Positions 45,911-58,632 of a stretch of 64,000 nucleotides of DNA are shown in pieces (positions within the stretch are counted from its first letter, which is position 1; every line of letters begins with the position of its first letter). The position numbers and the translations under genes were made by a program. The stretch spans positions 558,001-622,000 of the forward strand of contig LLEY01000010.1 in NCBI GenBank assembly GCA_001414485.1, read 5' to 3'. Below the pieces are notes generated by a model that saw only the letters and a program-made list of their open reading frames with translations, was not told where the DNA came from and did not search any database. The DNA comes from Calycina herbarum (taxonomy: Eukaryota; Ascomycota; Leotiomycetes; Helotiales; Pezizellaceae).

Positions 45911-46159
45911 GATGGCGGATAAAGGATGTTGCCAATTAACAATAATTTTTATGAGATGCTGATGATGCTGACGGAGCGTATGGGAGTAGAATTGAGTTGG
46001 ACTTCTGACGTGAATGATCAGACGATGAGGGATGAGGGTGTTTGTCCACCTCGAACTCGTTCATGCAACATATAGATAACACACTACGCAATCGCCTGTT
46101 TCGGTCGATAAGCCTCATGTGGCTTGTTATCACGTGAATGGCCTCCTTTGCAAATTTTA

Positions 46160-46451
46160 TTCACCAATTCTATAGTTGACTAATTCTGTACAGACTAACT
46201 TCGCTATAATCAATATCTATACAAGTAGTTTGTTGTAATAACTCGAGTATTCTAAATTATCTAGGATATTTATAATAAATAATTTTACTTGGATAAGTAC
46301 CTAATACACTATACTCTCAAGCTACTTTTTAAGTTTTTTCAGACTTCAATGAATTAATTGAATTAATCAAATCATCTCGAATGATATAATTTGATAACTT
46401 AACCTACTAGACTGACTAGCAATCTCATTAGTCAATTATACAATTGGTGAA
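46160..46451. mobile_element. AT-rich MITE with TTCACCAATT ends, 292 bp
   Basis: Starts TTCACCAATT and ends with its reverse complement AATTGGTGAA, flanked by TA (46158-46159 and 46452-46453). The ends stay similar for about 30 bp. A second member in opposite orientation is at 62494-62774. No coding capacity. AT-rich in a way that fits RIP. Confidence 0.75.
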
Positions 46452-46808
46452 TAAAGTATATTCTTGGGTATGTGTAGTATACAGCTGTATTTCGTTGGGA
46501 AATCTGAAAGGGAGCGCTTAATCTATAATATATTAAGATATAAGAAGTTAGAGATCGTGAAATGTTGATGTAAGACTAAGGTGTTGAGAGATGAGAAGTT
46601 AGGGATGTGGAAAAGTTGTTGAGGGAAAAGTGAGGTCCAGTTTTGATATTCACTATTGCAAATTTCGAGTTGGGTAAGTTGAAGAGCACATACATTGTAA
46701 AAGACATTTCAATCCGAATTCTATTCGTCGGTATCAACACGCCTGCTAATTATGGCACAAATCCAAAGATACCATCTCCGAAACGCCATATGAAATACAT
46801 CTATCCAT

Positions 46809-48456
46809 TCAATCCACACCCCCATCATCCATCTCCCAATCCTTCGACGAATCATCTTTCTGTCTTGCAAGTGTATTACCCAGAAGTGTATTTGTGACCA
46901 CGCCAACCTTCTGAGGCCAGCCCGCCGCTGCTTTATGGTCCAAAACACGTTCTTCAACTTCTTCCTCATCACTGCTGATATCATCGAATTGAGAAGGCTT
47001 CCTACGGGCCCTTGGTTGAAGTGTTTGCATAGAAACATCGTCGGGTCTTGGTTCCCCATTATCAGAGTAGTCCTCTGGTGTTCGTCCAAGTATTCGATCG
47101 GCTTTAGATTGTGGTCGTGTTGGATAGGAAGTCACGTAATGTCTTCCAGCCCCGGGTTGCTTGCGGTTTGTTGGGAGAGGCGGTTCTGGTGCCTCACCCC
47201 AGCCTGCAGCATGCTCACGAGCTCGTTGTGCTTCTCTTTCTCGTGCGATCCTTTCTCGGGCTTCTAACCACTTTGGACTTGGTTCCCAGTTCCAACCATC
47301 GCCAGTTGTTGTGACGATAGGAATTGCCCAAAGTGCTTTGTTTCTCCCAAATAGATGGAGAAGATTGTTTCTCCAACCAAGATCAAAAGCGCTTGGTAGC
47401 TTGTCCGCGTCTTGCTCATCGAGGTATTCTTCATATCGTTCGCGAGCTCGTTGTCTTTCGTAGGCATCGTATTGCTGGCGAGTAGGTTCGTTTGGCAGAC
47501 GGCCTGGCTCCGGTCTTGCCATTTGAGGTGGTACATTTCCACTCACTTCTGTCAATGGTTGTCCATAACTGGCGTCTCCGGCAGTTTCATGATGTGAAAT
47601 ATGTTGATGGCGCATAGATTTTCGTAATGGCGAAAGATACCTGGTCTTTTCCAAACATTCGATTGTCGTCTGTCCCCTTGACGCAAGAAGAATATGCCAT
47701 CCGGTAAACCCAGCCAGGACAATACCAATAATCCCCGAAATCACGGATAGCATGACATAGTTCACTGGCATCAGTGACTCGGAGTACTGCCCCTCATTCA
47801 ATATCTCGCTCCATACCCATGATGCAGAAACCCCAAAACAGAGAAAGCAAAAGACGGTGGTATATATCAAAAACAAGAGGAAAGGTTTGTAGTTTCGTAA
47901 TCCAACGCAAGTCGCCAGCCATGGACAATGATGATCCATCTTCAATACGCAAGTTCGGCAAGTCGAACAGTGGTGGGCGCGATCGGGTTTTCGGGCTTGA
48001 CATTTCTTACAATATCGCATCTCGCCATTCGATTTGACCGTGAAATTCGTCCCCGTTGGCTCTGCTTGCGTCGGCAGAGAGCTATACCCAGTATTTCCCT
48101 TCGTCGTCGTGCCCGGACTCGTAAAAACGGCGGTTGTGTAGGACCAGTTGAGGAGAAACCATATCGCAATTCCCAAAAAGGATGTTCCCTTTCCTGCATA
48201 GCTGTCAGACAAAGATGGACCCCCTGAGCCTCGCGGACCAGAGCAACAACATACCTATCCATACGCTCTTCGCAGGCAAGAAACCAATACTAGATTCTAC
48301 CCATACTGCCCAGGTCGTGATGCTATAAACGAATGCGAGGGGGAAGTAGGTGACTCCCAAGCAGCAGTAGCGTTCGCATTTCCGAGCCCAGCGGCGAGGC
48401 ATTCTGGTCGGGGAGGATAGGGGTGAATCTGATCGTGGAGATGCGAGAGTCGCCAT
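46809..48456 (-). CDS. DHHC palmitoyltransferase (PFA3-like)
   Basis: A membrane protein S-acyltransferase. Exons 48456-48255 and 48193-46809 join in frame (1587 nt, 528 residues), restoring SVWIGKGTSFLG. Two TM helices precede the Cys-rich domain (YCKKCQARKPDRAHHCSTC) and the catalytic DHHC at about residues 154-157 in KMDHHCPWLATCVG. Two more TM helices follow (PFLLFLIYTTVFCFLC and VMLSVISGIIGIVLAGF), then a TTIE-like TTxE motif. The long hydrophilic C-terminal tail (about 250 residues, Arg/Glu-rich, NNLLHLFGRNKALW) is typical of fungal Pfa3, which modifies vacuolar Vac8 in yeast. The substrate here is inferred. Confidence 0.92.
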
Positions 48457-50484
48457 TACTTCAGGACTGTTGTTGGGGGGAAAGCATGTTATGATTGATT
48501 ATCGATAAGAAGAGGGGGATGTGGATGGGTTATTTCTGGAAGGAGGGCGTGCTCGGGAGAATTGGGAGTCGTGATTGTTGAATGAATTGTCTTGATGATC
48601 CTGGGAGGCTGAGGTGAGGCAGCGTGCTCGAGGCGTGGTGACCAGGATGTGGCTGATCCACAGCGGACAGGAGGTTGCCGGCTTGGAAATAGATTTTGGA
48701 CAGCCTCGTTTACTTCCTTCATCACATCAACAAGATGTTCCAACTTATCGCACAGTGCCTACTTCTGTTTGTAGAAGGTACTGAGCATGTTTTGTTTCAT
48801 GTGTTTCTATTCACAATAATGGGAGACCTTCATCCAGGCTGAGCCCCTCACGGCTATACTAAAGCGAACGTTACAAAGAATTTATAAACACACTTAAAGG
48901 TAATTTAGCATATCAATTTAAGAAAAAGAATTAGACCCGGAAGAGAGTAGTAGTGTTAGGTTCCTTGTACACCAACTCTAACTGTTATTTTAGCCGCCTG
49001 GCATTATTCCTCGAGATATTATTTGTTAAACTATATTATTATAGCAGGTCTACGGAGGTGCCAGACGTAAGTTTCGGTAGACCGCTTTTTGGCAGAATGT
49101 TCGCTTCACCAAAATTTATGTAGCACTTTCATTCTGCCAAAGGGCGGTGTACCGAAACTTACGTCTGGCACCTCCGTAAGACTATTATGTTAATAAGCAA
49201 AGTAACATAGAATGGTTTAGAATAAGGAATATTCCCTTCTCGAAATCTTCTTATAAGTCATGTTAATTGATTTCGTTCTTCCAAACGTTTAGTATAATAT
49301 ATTTCTCCAAGTGTACATGAGACGAGGCCAGAGAATCGCATGTCTTCCGGTAATGTTTTGTTATTGAAATAGAAGGAATGGAAGTCAGTCTGGGGAAATG
49401 CTTGATCTCGCTCAATTAACTTTCATGAAATGTCATCCCTAGAATCTTGTAAGTTTTGTTGTATATCACACTTTGAACTGGGCGAGCTACTGTCGTAGCT
49501 AGTGTCTTGGAAGAGTGGAAGTTTCGTTGTATATCGCATTTTCTCTTCCGATCAAGAATCCCAGCTAACTTTCTCTATACAACGGAACTCTATACAACGG
49601 AATAATATATATTAATAAAAGACTTTATTCTAAAGGGTCTAGAACAATTAAGATAATCTAACACTGTATTGAATGAGAGCAATAGATAAGACATATTCTT
49701 TGTTTAAAATCTTCTTGTAAGTCTTGTTACTTTGCTTAATTATTCTAGATATTGGGTGTAGCATCCTTTTCCTCAGATGTACGAGGAACGTTGGCCGAGA
49801 CTCTTATACTAACTCTGACGGACAGTTTGGAACAGAAATTGTACGCCTTAATCCTGTATCCGTGTCGGATATGCTTTGTATCGCCTAAGAATCTTTGAGA
49901 TAGAAGGAAAGGAAGGGTGTATCCACCTCTGATTTCAAAGCAGACTGGATAGTTTTGGTCATCGTTCTACTTACGAAGAATGATTCAGTAAATTTGGGAT
50001 AGTGTTGTTTATCTTCCTTATTCTCTCATCTTCAAGCTTTCTCTATTTGGCAAAATTACTTAGGCCGCTAGACATGATAACCAGTCTTGCTGGCCCATGA
50101 GGGGAAGAGAATCGGATTTTCTTCAAGGGCTCTTACTAATGAGTGCTGCTCGATAAGCTCCTAGTAGGTACTTGTTCTTTCCGTTTTTCTCGAGGGCTCC
50201 AGTTGCCGCTGTTCCTTGCTTTGGATATCTATACCTAGGTAGTGAAGCAGAGCTGCAGGCAATAGTTGGTCGCTCCTTCCTCAATTCACCCGCTCTTGCT
50301 TATTCGCTCGCTTCACCTCTACGACCCACTAAATTAGACTGGCTCCCTCCTCTTCAATCCATCTCGCGTCGCACAGCTTCAACTTGCGACGCCCATCCAA
50401 ACATCCTACCCGCAACCTTTTTTAGCATTCTTTACTAACATCCACCATCTTCAAGTCACCATCTTCACGTCACCACCTCGAATC
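48457..50484. other. 2-kb intergenic region with MITE
   Basis: Divergent upstream regions of the DHHC and zinc-finger genes with a hairpin MITE at 49053-49176. From 49200 to 49760 there are loosely similar blocks (CTTCTTATAAGTCATGTTA near 49250, CTTCTTGTAAGTCTTGTTA near 49710) suggesting an old duplication. No gene supported. Confidence 0.5.
49053..49176. mobile_element. 124-bp hairpin MITE with TA target duplication
   Basis: Starts CGGAGGTGCCAGACGTAAG and ends with its reverse complement. Arms of about 47 bp differ at a few positions, leaving a middle of about 30 bp. TA flanks both ends (49051-49052 and 49177-49178). Size and TA site suit a non-autonomous Tc1/mariner-like element. It is GC-richer than the neighbouring sequence, so probably recent or of low copy number. 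Confidence 0.88.
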
Positions 50485-52152
50485 ATGGCTTTCCGTTATC
50501 CCACAAATACGGGCGGCAATGAGCCTTCGTCGTCCTCCCAACGTGCGGCCGAAGTTGAGGAAAAGTCTTACTGTCGGCCCTGCAACCTGACCTTCAGATC
50601 ATGGGAGGCCCTTCATCAACACAAGAGTCGTCATCCTCGACACAGGAAGACATATTGTTCCAAGTGCGGCAAGGCCTTTGCGACGGAAGACGCAGCCAAT
50701 ACCCACCATCTTCAGGTTGCTTTCTCCTCCTCCCATTCACCTTCCACCAACCCAACCCGACTCTGACCGCGATTAGTTCCATTCCGCTGAGCAAGACCTC
50801 CCCTGCCCCCATTGTGGAAAGGAATTTACTCGTCTTGGAGGCCTCGTCCATCATATCGAATCGAAGCAATGTCCCGCGGCAAAGGGTTTTAATTTTCAAG
50901 AGCGTGTCGCCGAGAAGAAGATCTATTACGACGACCATGACAATGTCACCAATCGCGCAGAATACGGAAACACCGCCGGTGATTTCCGCCTCCCGCCCCT
51001 CGATTTCTCCTCATCTGAACAATCCAGTAAGTATTTTTACCCTTGTTTTCTTTTGCCTCTATTGCTTGGTGTGCCTTGGACTAATTGTAGAAGCTCCCCG
51101 ACTCCAAGCTACGCGGCCACCACAATCCCCACTTTCAACTTATTCTACTCATGCTACGTCCGACACGGATTTGCAATCAAACTATTTGGCGACAGAAAGC
51201 GTCCTCGATGAAACCCAGTTGGATGTTGAATCAAGACCGGCCGCCTTTTTCGATCATGAGGACCTTATGTCTTTCGGAGAACCTACAGATGATTTGACCA
51301 AGAAAGCTCAAGCTCCAAACAGCCAACGAAATACCCCCTCTGCTCAACCGGCACAAGACGACGTCAACTTCCCCGCCCTTGATAGTCTGTCGCTCAGCAC
51401 AAATGCCCCAACTAACAACAAATGGGCTAACAACGCCTGGGTCAAACCGAACCTCAAACCTGCTGCTCCTCCAGTTCAAAATGCATGGACTAACAAACCG
51501 GCACCCCTCTCTTCCACTGCCAACGTCAACAACACAAAACCTGTGACCCCAGCAGTTCTTAACGCCTGGAGCACTAAGCAACCTGCCAATCCCAAAGCCC
51601 CCGCTGAACGAGCAAGCCTTCCCCTTGCCAACATGAATGCTTCCGCACAAGCTTCAACTAAAGAAAAAACTGAATGGCACCCCTTGGATCCTAAGAACCC
51701 GAGATTCAATGTCAGCATTTTCTACTGCTCATATCTTGACAAGTACAAATGTCCCCACGCACTATGCTCGTAAGTCATTGTCAACTTCTGTCTTGTCAAG
51801 AAGGGGTCACTAATCATAATACAGAAAGAGTGTCAAAACTCCAGGAGCTTTCATCCAACACTTGCAAAGTGCGGCTCACCAAAAGAACTACCAATGCAAA
51901 CGTTGCCTGAACCATTTTGCCACCATAGCCGCTCTTACACAGCATTCCGAATCGCAATCCACCCGGTGCATTGTGCGAAAGTCGGACTTCTATGGTGGTG
52001 TTGTGGACGAGATCACGGCTGGCATCGCGGCTCCCGTTGGTCTTCATCCTGATAATTCAACTCGCTACATTGTCAATGATCTGGATACCTTTGTAAAGAA
52101 TATTCAGGCACCAAACAAGAAAGAAAGAAAGGAGAGCTGGGATCAAGCATAG
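50485..52152 (+). CDS. multi-C2H2 zinc-finger protein
   Basis: Exons 50485-50715, 50777-51026, 51091-51769 and 51825-52152 close one frame (1488 nt, 495 residues). Three C2H2-type fingers lie at the N-terminus: YCRPCNLTFRSWEALHQHK, YCSKCGKAFATEDAANTHH and PCPHCGKEFTRLGGLVHH (the last ending in Cys). Two lie at the C-terminus: YKCPHALCSKSVKTPGAFIQ with a split Cys pair across the intron, and YQCKRCLNHFATIAALTQH. Between them is a disordered Asn/Pro/Ala-rich region with repeats of NAW-type units (NNAWVKPNLKPA, QNAWTNKPAP, LNAWSTKQPA). Likely nucleic-acid binding in the nucleus; the regulated genes are unknown. The intron between exons 1 and 2 falls within the second finger's His pair. Confidence 0.9.
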
Positions 52153-54496
52153 ATGGTTAAGAGCTCGATCTCATCAGGACATTGGGGATAATGGATATTG
52201 CGATATTTTCGTGTTTTGCGAGATTTTCGGAAGCGTACTGGATGTTTTTAATACCGTTTTAGCGTTTTCGGTCTTCTTACCTGCCCGAGCCTGCTTTCAA
52301 TGTTGCACCTGGATGATTTTAGCGGTTCAATAGAGATGTCTCGAAATAGCTAGTTGATTGTTTGCTATTATTGAGGGCAAAGCATCGGCTTCTAGTTAGA
52401 GAGACTCTTTACAAATTGAAATGAAAATTATTTAAATAAAATATCTTCTTAAGTCTAGTGACTCTGACAAATGGATATTTCTTTCCATTCTGTCTGGTGC
52501 AAGCTACAAACGCGTTTGAGATATATTTTCAAGCCATTTAATCTCTGCATCTTTTTTATTTTTTTAACTTCACCAGGGGGTGTTGGAACTCGTGAAGCGA
52601 TCGTAAAAACCCGACCAAAAAGCAGCATTTGCTCTCTAAAATTATTCAATAACCCAGCTTTATATTAAGAATCTAAATATACAGTTATAATGGAAGCCTT
52701 TTAAACTTCGCATCATCTTAGTTGATTTGTACATAAAAGTTGTTGTTGAACTAGCCACCATTCTTTTAAATGCGGTTTCACCGGCTCACGAGTTCCTGCA
52801 CCCCCTGGTGCTTGGTCTTGTTGCGCCTGTCTAGGTATCTGCGCCCTTGTTGATGTGGTGATATTCCTAAATCTGTTCTTACGCAAGTTACTACTTATTT
52901 CAATTATCATCATCTCTAGCTAGATTTCCAATGGCTTTGACTGCATTAGCGGAGGACTTCTCATGGTTCTCTCCAAATGTATTTCAATGACCCACCCAAC
53001 GCTTAGCATTTTCCTCCATTTCGCTATTTATATCCATGTCATCGTCGTCCGTTTGCTGTAGTACCTCCTTCCATGTCGTAGCTCGTTGTGGAAAGTGCAG
53101 CTTGCTCCTTTTCTTCCCTAATGTTTTGGGACACTGTTAGCTATTTTCTTTGGAAATTATAGCAATGACTAGTTCTGTTTCAAGATATCTTTTTTTCAGA
53201 TTCTATATGTACACCTGAGAATGTTTACTCAAAAGTGACGCTTTTTGTGGCTTCTTTACTTGAACAGTTTATTTGTTTTCAGAGGTCGACATCTTTTAGA
53301 GCGTGTACTCGTTTAAGGTGCGAGTTTTGGAGCAAATATATATACGTTAAGTCAGCGTATATATGGTCTAGTTTATAACTATTCGGTAGTTATGTTGCTC
53401 TGTATAACTCATTTGGGTATTTCTAAAATCGTTACGATATCCTTCATAAATAAATGCCTCGACGAGAAGTATCTAGTACTCTTTCCCTTTCAAATCTCGG
53501 AACTTTATTTGACTTGATTAATTTAACCCCTATTGAACAACTACTCGATTCTCCAAAAGTAGTAACATAATTGAACTAATCAATTAATGAATCAAGGATA
53601 CTACCTCCCTTCTCTCGCAAGAGACGAGACGCGCAAGGTAACTTCAAGTAATAATCCTATCTCTTCGAGAAATCCGGCGGACATATACTTGAATACACTG
53701 TCTTAAATGGTTAGTATGATTGAAAGGAGCTAGATGCTTTACCTTGGTTGTTTAAGAGAATTGTAGTTCGTTCGTCTTTATTGTTTGGTGTATTTTTGAG
53801 GAATTAATTTTGTTTTCTGAGGTGTTTGGAATAATGTTATTCAGTAGATGTTATTTATCTCTTGCAGGGTTTTTTGGAACCTCTCGGTGAAGTGGGAGGC
53901 TTTTGGTCTAGTTTTTCTACAAAGTCGTGCTTAAAGCGAGTATACAGGAGACAGGTTCGTGTCACCGAATATCCCCAACTCTTAATCTCAGAAGCCCATA
54001 CTCCCCCGAGAGGTACACAGGGACACTGGAAGGGATATCTATCCTGAATCATGACAGGGAATTAAAGTTTGCACGTCCTAAGAATTATTTCCTGTGTAAA
54101 AATATACTCCTCGAATGACTGTTTTGGACTGTCGCACTTGGATGAAATATGATTTACATAGAGAGTCTGGGGAAATACTGAATACTAGACATCTTTAGGA
54201 AACAACTATCGGCTTTATTAAAACTTAGGACAATAGGTAGAGCTTGCCATTCATTATGACACAATAGCATCGATGATTCATATACCAGGATCTCAAAACA
54301 ATGATATCATTCACCATGAGTGGATTCACAATAATCATAACACGTTACAACAACAGTAAATCATGAATGGTTGTCAATACGCATATATAATCATACATAC
54401 TCTCAGCCTCCACAAAACCAATAGTTTGACCGACCACGAGATACAAAAGCCACCCAAAAACCTTCCTTCTCCTTCTATATCGATAACACAGCAACC
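52153..54496. other. AT-rich intergenic region with dispersed repeat
   Basis: About 2.3 kb without a supported gene. 53380-53640 contains the repeat blocks TATCTAGTACTCT and AACTTTATTTGACTTG shared with 41990-42110 and 62494-62774. The rest shows no readable structure. Confidence 0.5.
53460..53610. repeat. dispersed AT-rich repeat, partial copy
   Basis: Shares the TATCTAGTACTCT and CTTTATTT blocks, in the same order and spacing, with copies near 42 kb and 62.6 kb (the latter reversed). Ends were not resolvable. Confidence 0.55.
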
Positions 54497-55360
54497 ATGG
54501 CATTCCCTCCCATTTTCCGATGCCTCCAACCATCTCCACGTCAAAAATCCAAAGATAGGGAGGGAACAGATGAAACAACACGTCCGACCAACCCACGAAG
54601 ACCCTCGCACATAAGTCTCTGTTCAGATTGGACAACCTGCCCACCAAGTCCAAGTCCCACATCACCAAAACTCATCCGCACACCCACCTCCTCCCCACCA
54701 AAACAAAACAAGTCTCCCCTGACCTCTTGGATTATGGCACCGCCCTCTCCTCCTACCTCAAAACAGAAACTCGAGGAGTACATTAAATATCTCTCCCTCC
54801 CTTGTCTGGATCAAAATATCACATACCTTCTCTCGCACCCCGAAGAGATACCGGAGAGGTTGAGTACTCCTTGTTTTCAGACTGCTATGAAGTTTTTGAC
54901 GCATTACGTGCTTCCAGCGGGACAAATTGAAAAGGGGATTTGGGATTTCGAGATCGAGCGAGGGCAGTTGGAAGATTTAATGATTGTTGGGGCGAGGTTG
55001 GGTCATGAATACGCACTTCCTTCTTCGATTCGGAAAAGGAAGTCTTTCTTAGCTCTTGCCCGAGAAATACAAGACGAGGAAGCAGATCTGTGTGAGGAAA
55101 CGAATGGGGATGATGAGGACATCGAGAACAAGAGCTATGAGGAAGAAGAAGACAAAGAAGCAGAATGGTTATCCGATAGTTATCGCCATCTTTTAGGCGA
55201 AAAGGATCCCTTCGATTTACCAATTTGTTGGGGGAGACCTTTTGGTAGGGATTTATTTCCGAGAGATAATGGTGGGATTGAAGATGAAGAATATGATGCT
55301 TTGGAGGGGGCTTATCCTGATTTTAGGAAGAGTGGGGAGATGGGATGTTTGAGGGAGTAG
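54497..55360 (+). CDS. unrecognised acidic protein, 287 residues
   Basis: An intronless ORF from an ATG at 54497. The first 80 residues are Pro/Ser/Thr-rich and disordered. Residues 85-180 look helical and globular (KQKLEEYIKYLSLPCLDQNI, FQTAMKFLTHYVLPAGQIEK). The C-terminal third is strongly acidic (EEEEDKEAEW and similar) with an aromatic, Gly-containing end (CWGRPFGRDLFPRDN). No family is recognised. Coherent composition over the full length and the clean start and stop support it as real. Convergence with nothing nearby; its neighbours are the zinc-finger gene and the sedolisin. Confidence 0.65.
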   Translation: MAFPPIFRCLQPSPRQKSKDREGTDETTRPTNPRRPSHISLCSDWTTCPPSPSPTSPKLIRTPTSSPPKQNKSPLTSWIMAPPSPPTSKQKLEEYIKYLSLPCLDQNITYLLSHPEEIPERLSTPCFQTAMKFLTHYVLPAGQIEKGIWDFEIERGQLEDLMIVGARLGHEYALPSSIRKRKSFLALAREIQDEEADLCEETNGDDEDIENKSYEEEEDKEAEWLSDSYRHLLGEKDPFDLPICWGRPFGRDLFPRDNGGIEDEEYDALEGAYPDFRKSGEMGCLRE

Positions 55361-56169
55361 GTGGTGGCCTGGGAGTCGAAAGTGAGGTTGAGAAGGAAAA
55401 GGTAGACGTCGGGGAAAAGAGGAGGGCGGAGGGGAGAATGATGGTGGGTGGTTGGAAGAGACGTGGGTCTAATTATGAGGCTCCTAGTGTGGAGAGTGAT
55501 GAGGATAGGGATTTTGGAGTTTAGGAAATGGGAAAGGGCTATTTATGCGACTTTTCTACATAAAAATACCATGCATGTTTATTTAAATTTACTCCCAGGG
55601 AAGTATTGGATGTGGGAGCTTGATGATGTTTATTTCTATATCTTATTGCACAAAAATTTGAAACCACTAAAGCAATTTATTTCGATTATTGGTCTGCATC
55701 TTACAATGGGAATATTTCGTTTCGCCAAACAGTAACTCACGACACGGCGAGTTTCTAACAACACTTGGATCCACCTGCCAATCAACAAATTACACTCAAA
55801 GTCTCTCCAAGTTTACTCACAGGCTACCTCAAATCTTGTTTATCTCAAGCAATGATTAAAAATTGATTTTGCTATTACATATCAATCTTCAATTGACCCA
55901 GAAACCCAGCCAAGATTGCCCGCCAAGCGTATAACCGACAACCCCCTATTTCAACACCACTTTCGCAATCACGATTCCATCAACCAGAACACTCGTCATT
56001 CCGTTATCAATCAAAGTAAGCACTTTGCCGCATACCCGCACCGCCAGGATAAATACCTCAATATGTAATCCCTGTTCGATTCCGACCTTCTGTATTAGGC
56101 TTGGCAACAAACCTGCACCTGCAGATCCCACTACCCGACAACTGCGGGGCTACTGCTGTGCCTGCCAAG
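55361..56169. other. intergenic, no gene seen
   Basis: 3' flank of the acidic protein gene and promoter of the sedolisin gene. No convincing ORF. Confidence 0.5.
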
Positions 56170-56177
56170 GGTATAAA
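56170..56177 (+). promoter_or_regulatory. TATA box of the sedolisin gene
   Basis: TATAAATA 77 nt before the sedolisin ATG at 56254, a good match to the fungal TATA consensus at a usual distance for a regulated secreted enzyme. Confidence 0.55.
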
Positions 56178-56253
56178 TACTTCTACACAGAACCCGGAAT
56201 TATTTCTTTCCCCCCTCTTTCATCCCCATTTCCAATTTCTGAGGAATTTCAAG

Positions 56254-58632
56254 ATGGTGCATCTCACGATTTTTGCTTCGGTTTTGGCATTTTGCGAGGT
56301 TTTGAATGCAATTAGGGTCCCCGCCCATCATGAAGTTCATGAGAAGAGAACCTCGATACATCCAAGATGGACGAGAACGAAGAGAGTGGCGGAACACAAA
56401 CTGCTTCCGATGCGCATTGGCCTCGCACAGGCGAATCTTGATGATGGGTATGAGAATTTAATGGATGTGTAAGTTACCAATTGGATAAATGAAGTCAAAA
56501 AAAGTTTGTGAAGTCAAAACAAACTTTTGTTGAATACTGCCTTTCTCCTTGATCTCTTTACTAACAAAAGGCAAACATAGGGCTGATCCGGCGTCTCCAA
56601 ATTTCGGCAAACATTGGACTTCAGATGAAGTAGTGGAGAAATTCCGTCCTGCAAAAGAGACGGAAGAAAAAGTTCGAGAATGGCTGGTCGAAAATGGCAT
56701 CCCAGCAACCAGAATCTCTCACTCCGAGAATAAAGGATGGTTCGCATTCTACGCCACAGCAAAAGAAGCAGAATCTCTTCTCTACACCGAATACCATGAA
56801 TACGAAGATTCTGTGACGGGAGGTGTAATGCCATCATGTGATTCCTATCATGTCCCAAAGGATATTCGGAAACACATTGACTACATTACTCCTGGCATCA
56901 AACTTTTGGCACCCGTCGAATCCTGGCAAAATAAACGAGATTCCAGAATGAGAAAAGACAAGCGGGAGTTGGAAAAAAGAATCCGTCACACAGTTCTGCA
57001 AACCTCTCCAGATTCCCACCCAAATAATACCGATTTGAGTACTTGCGATGTTGCAATTACACCGGCATGCATCGCAGCACTCTACCAAATCCCACCAGTC
57101 CCATCGACGCCACCTCATCCGAATAACAGTTTAGGAATTTTCGAGTCAGAACTACAATTTTATACACAATACGACCTCGATTCCTTCTTCACGAATTACA
57201 CCAATGGGAAGATCCCAAATGGAACACATCCTGTGGCTGCTAATATCGACGGTGGGATGCAATCAAGTGATGATTTGAACTATGCGGGCACAGAGTGTAA
57301 TTTAGACTTACAACTTGCGTATCCGATTGTTTATCCACAGACACTTACAGATTATGAGGTGGATGATTTCATTGTGCAGAGTAATCAGGAGGATACTTAT
57401 ACTTTTGGTTTTAATACGTTTTTGGATGCGCTTGATGGGGTAAGTTTCCCATTTCATCCTTCCTTCTGATGAAGCAGCTAACGGGGTTCGAAACAGTCCT
57501 ACTGTACATTCTCAGCCTACAATGAAACAGGCAACCACCCTGTTCTCGACCAAGCATACCCAGATAAAAATATTGGTGGCTGGGCCGGCCAACTAATGTG
57601 CGGAACATTCAAGCCGACAAATGTCATCTCCCTCTCTTACGGAGGTCAGGAATCTGATCTTCCAATTTCATATCAAAAACGGCAATGCCTTGAGTACATG
57701 AAACTTGGATTACAAGGAGTATCTTTTTTGTTTGCTAGTGGGGATTCCGGAGTTTCTAGTACGCCCCCCCCCCAAGCGAATCAGGAAGAATGAGAGAGCT
57801 AACACTTCCCACCAGATTACCCAGGCGATATTGACGGACCAACAGGTTGTCTGGGTCCAAACCTCGATATTTTTAACCCCACCTGGCCCGGAACCTGTCC
57901 CTAGTAAGCAACCTTATCATTCGGTCTCCTATTCTTTGTAGTCATTAGCGATTTTCATCCTTGCCCACCGCACTCCAGCAATGTACTAATTTTTGTAGTG
58001 TAACCTCCGTCGGAGCGACAAAAGTGTACCCAGGAAAAACCGTCAAGGACCCCGAATCCGCAGTCTACGATCCAGCCGGACACCCTTATTCCGTTAACTA
58101 CTCCTCCGGCGGTGGCTTCTCAAACATCTATCCCATCCCAAAATACCAAGCCTCCGCAGTCTCAACATTCTTTTCCGATCACAATCCCCCTTATAAGTTC
58201 TACGAAGCCCTGTCACCAGACACGCAGAATATCTCCCAACTCCCCGATATCGGAGCTCTAGCTGGCACCAGTGGCGGTGTATATTCGAGACTCGGAAGGG
58301 GAATTCCAGATGTTGCAGCAAACGGTGATAATATTGCGATCTACTCGGCCGGACGAATTCGACTGTCAGGAGGAACCTCAGCATCAGCACCTATCTTCTC
58401 GGCGGTGATAAATCGCCTCAACGAAGCTAGACTTAATGTAGGGAAAAGTGCTATTGGCTTTTTAAATCCGAGTTTGTATGCCAACCCGGGGATGCTGAAT
58501 GATATCACTAATGGGAGTAACCCGGGTTGTAACACTATTGGGTTTTCAGCTGTGAAGGGGTGGGATCCTGTTACGGGACTCGGGACACCAAATTTTCCAA
58601 AGATGTTGGATTATTATTTGAAGTTGCCTTGA
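56254..58632 (+). CDS. sedolisin-family serine-carboxyl peptidase (secreted)
   Basis: A secreted acid protease of family S53 (tripeptidyl-peptidase/sedolisin). Exons 56254-56468, 56581-57439, 57497-57758, 57816-57903 and 57999-58632 close one frame (2058 nt, 685 residues). Signal peptide MVHLTIFASVLAFCEVLNA, then a pro-domain (SPNFGKHWTSDEVVEKFRPA) and linker. In the catalytic domain the Glu/Asp pair is in GIFESELQFYTQYDLDSFF near residue 260, the oxyanion region reads FASGDSGVSN, and the nucleophile lies in SGGTSASAP near residue 603. A Ca2+-site Asp is likely in the last 40 residues (NDITNGSNPGC, GWDPVTGLGTPNF). A run of ten C lies inside intron 3, so it does not break the frame. Confidence 0.95.

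Noticed and set aside
57759..57815. Possible frameshift in sedolisin at a C10 run
   Set aside because: The run lies inside a 57-nt intron (donor GTACGC, acceptor CACCAG). Splicing restores the conserved sequence, so the gene is intact.
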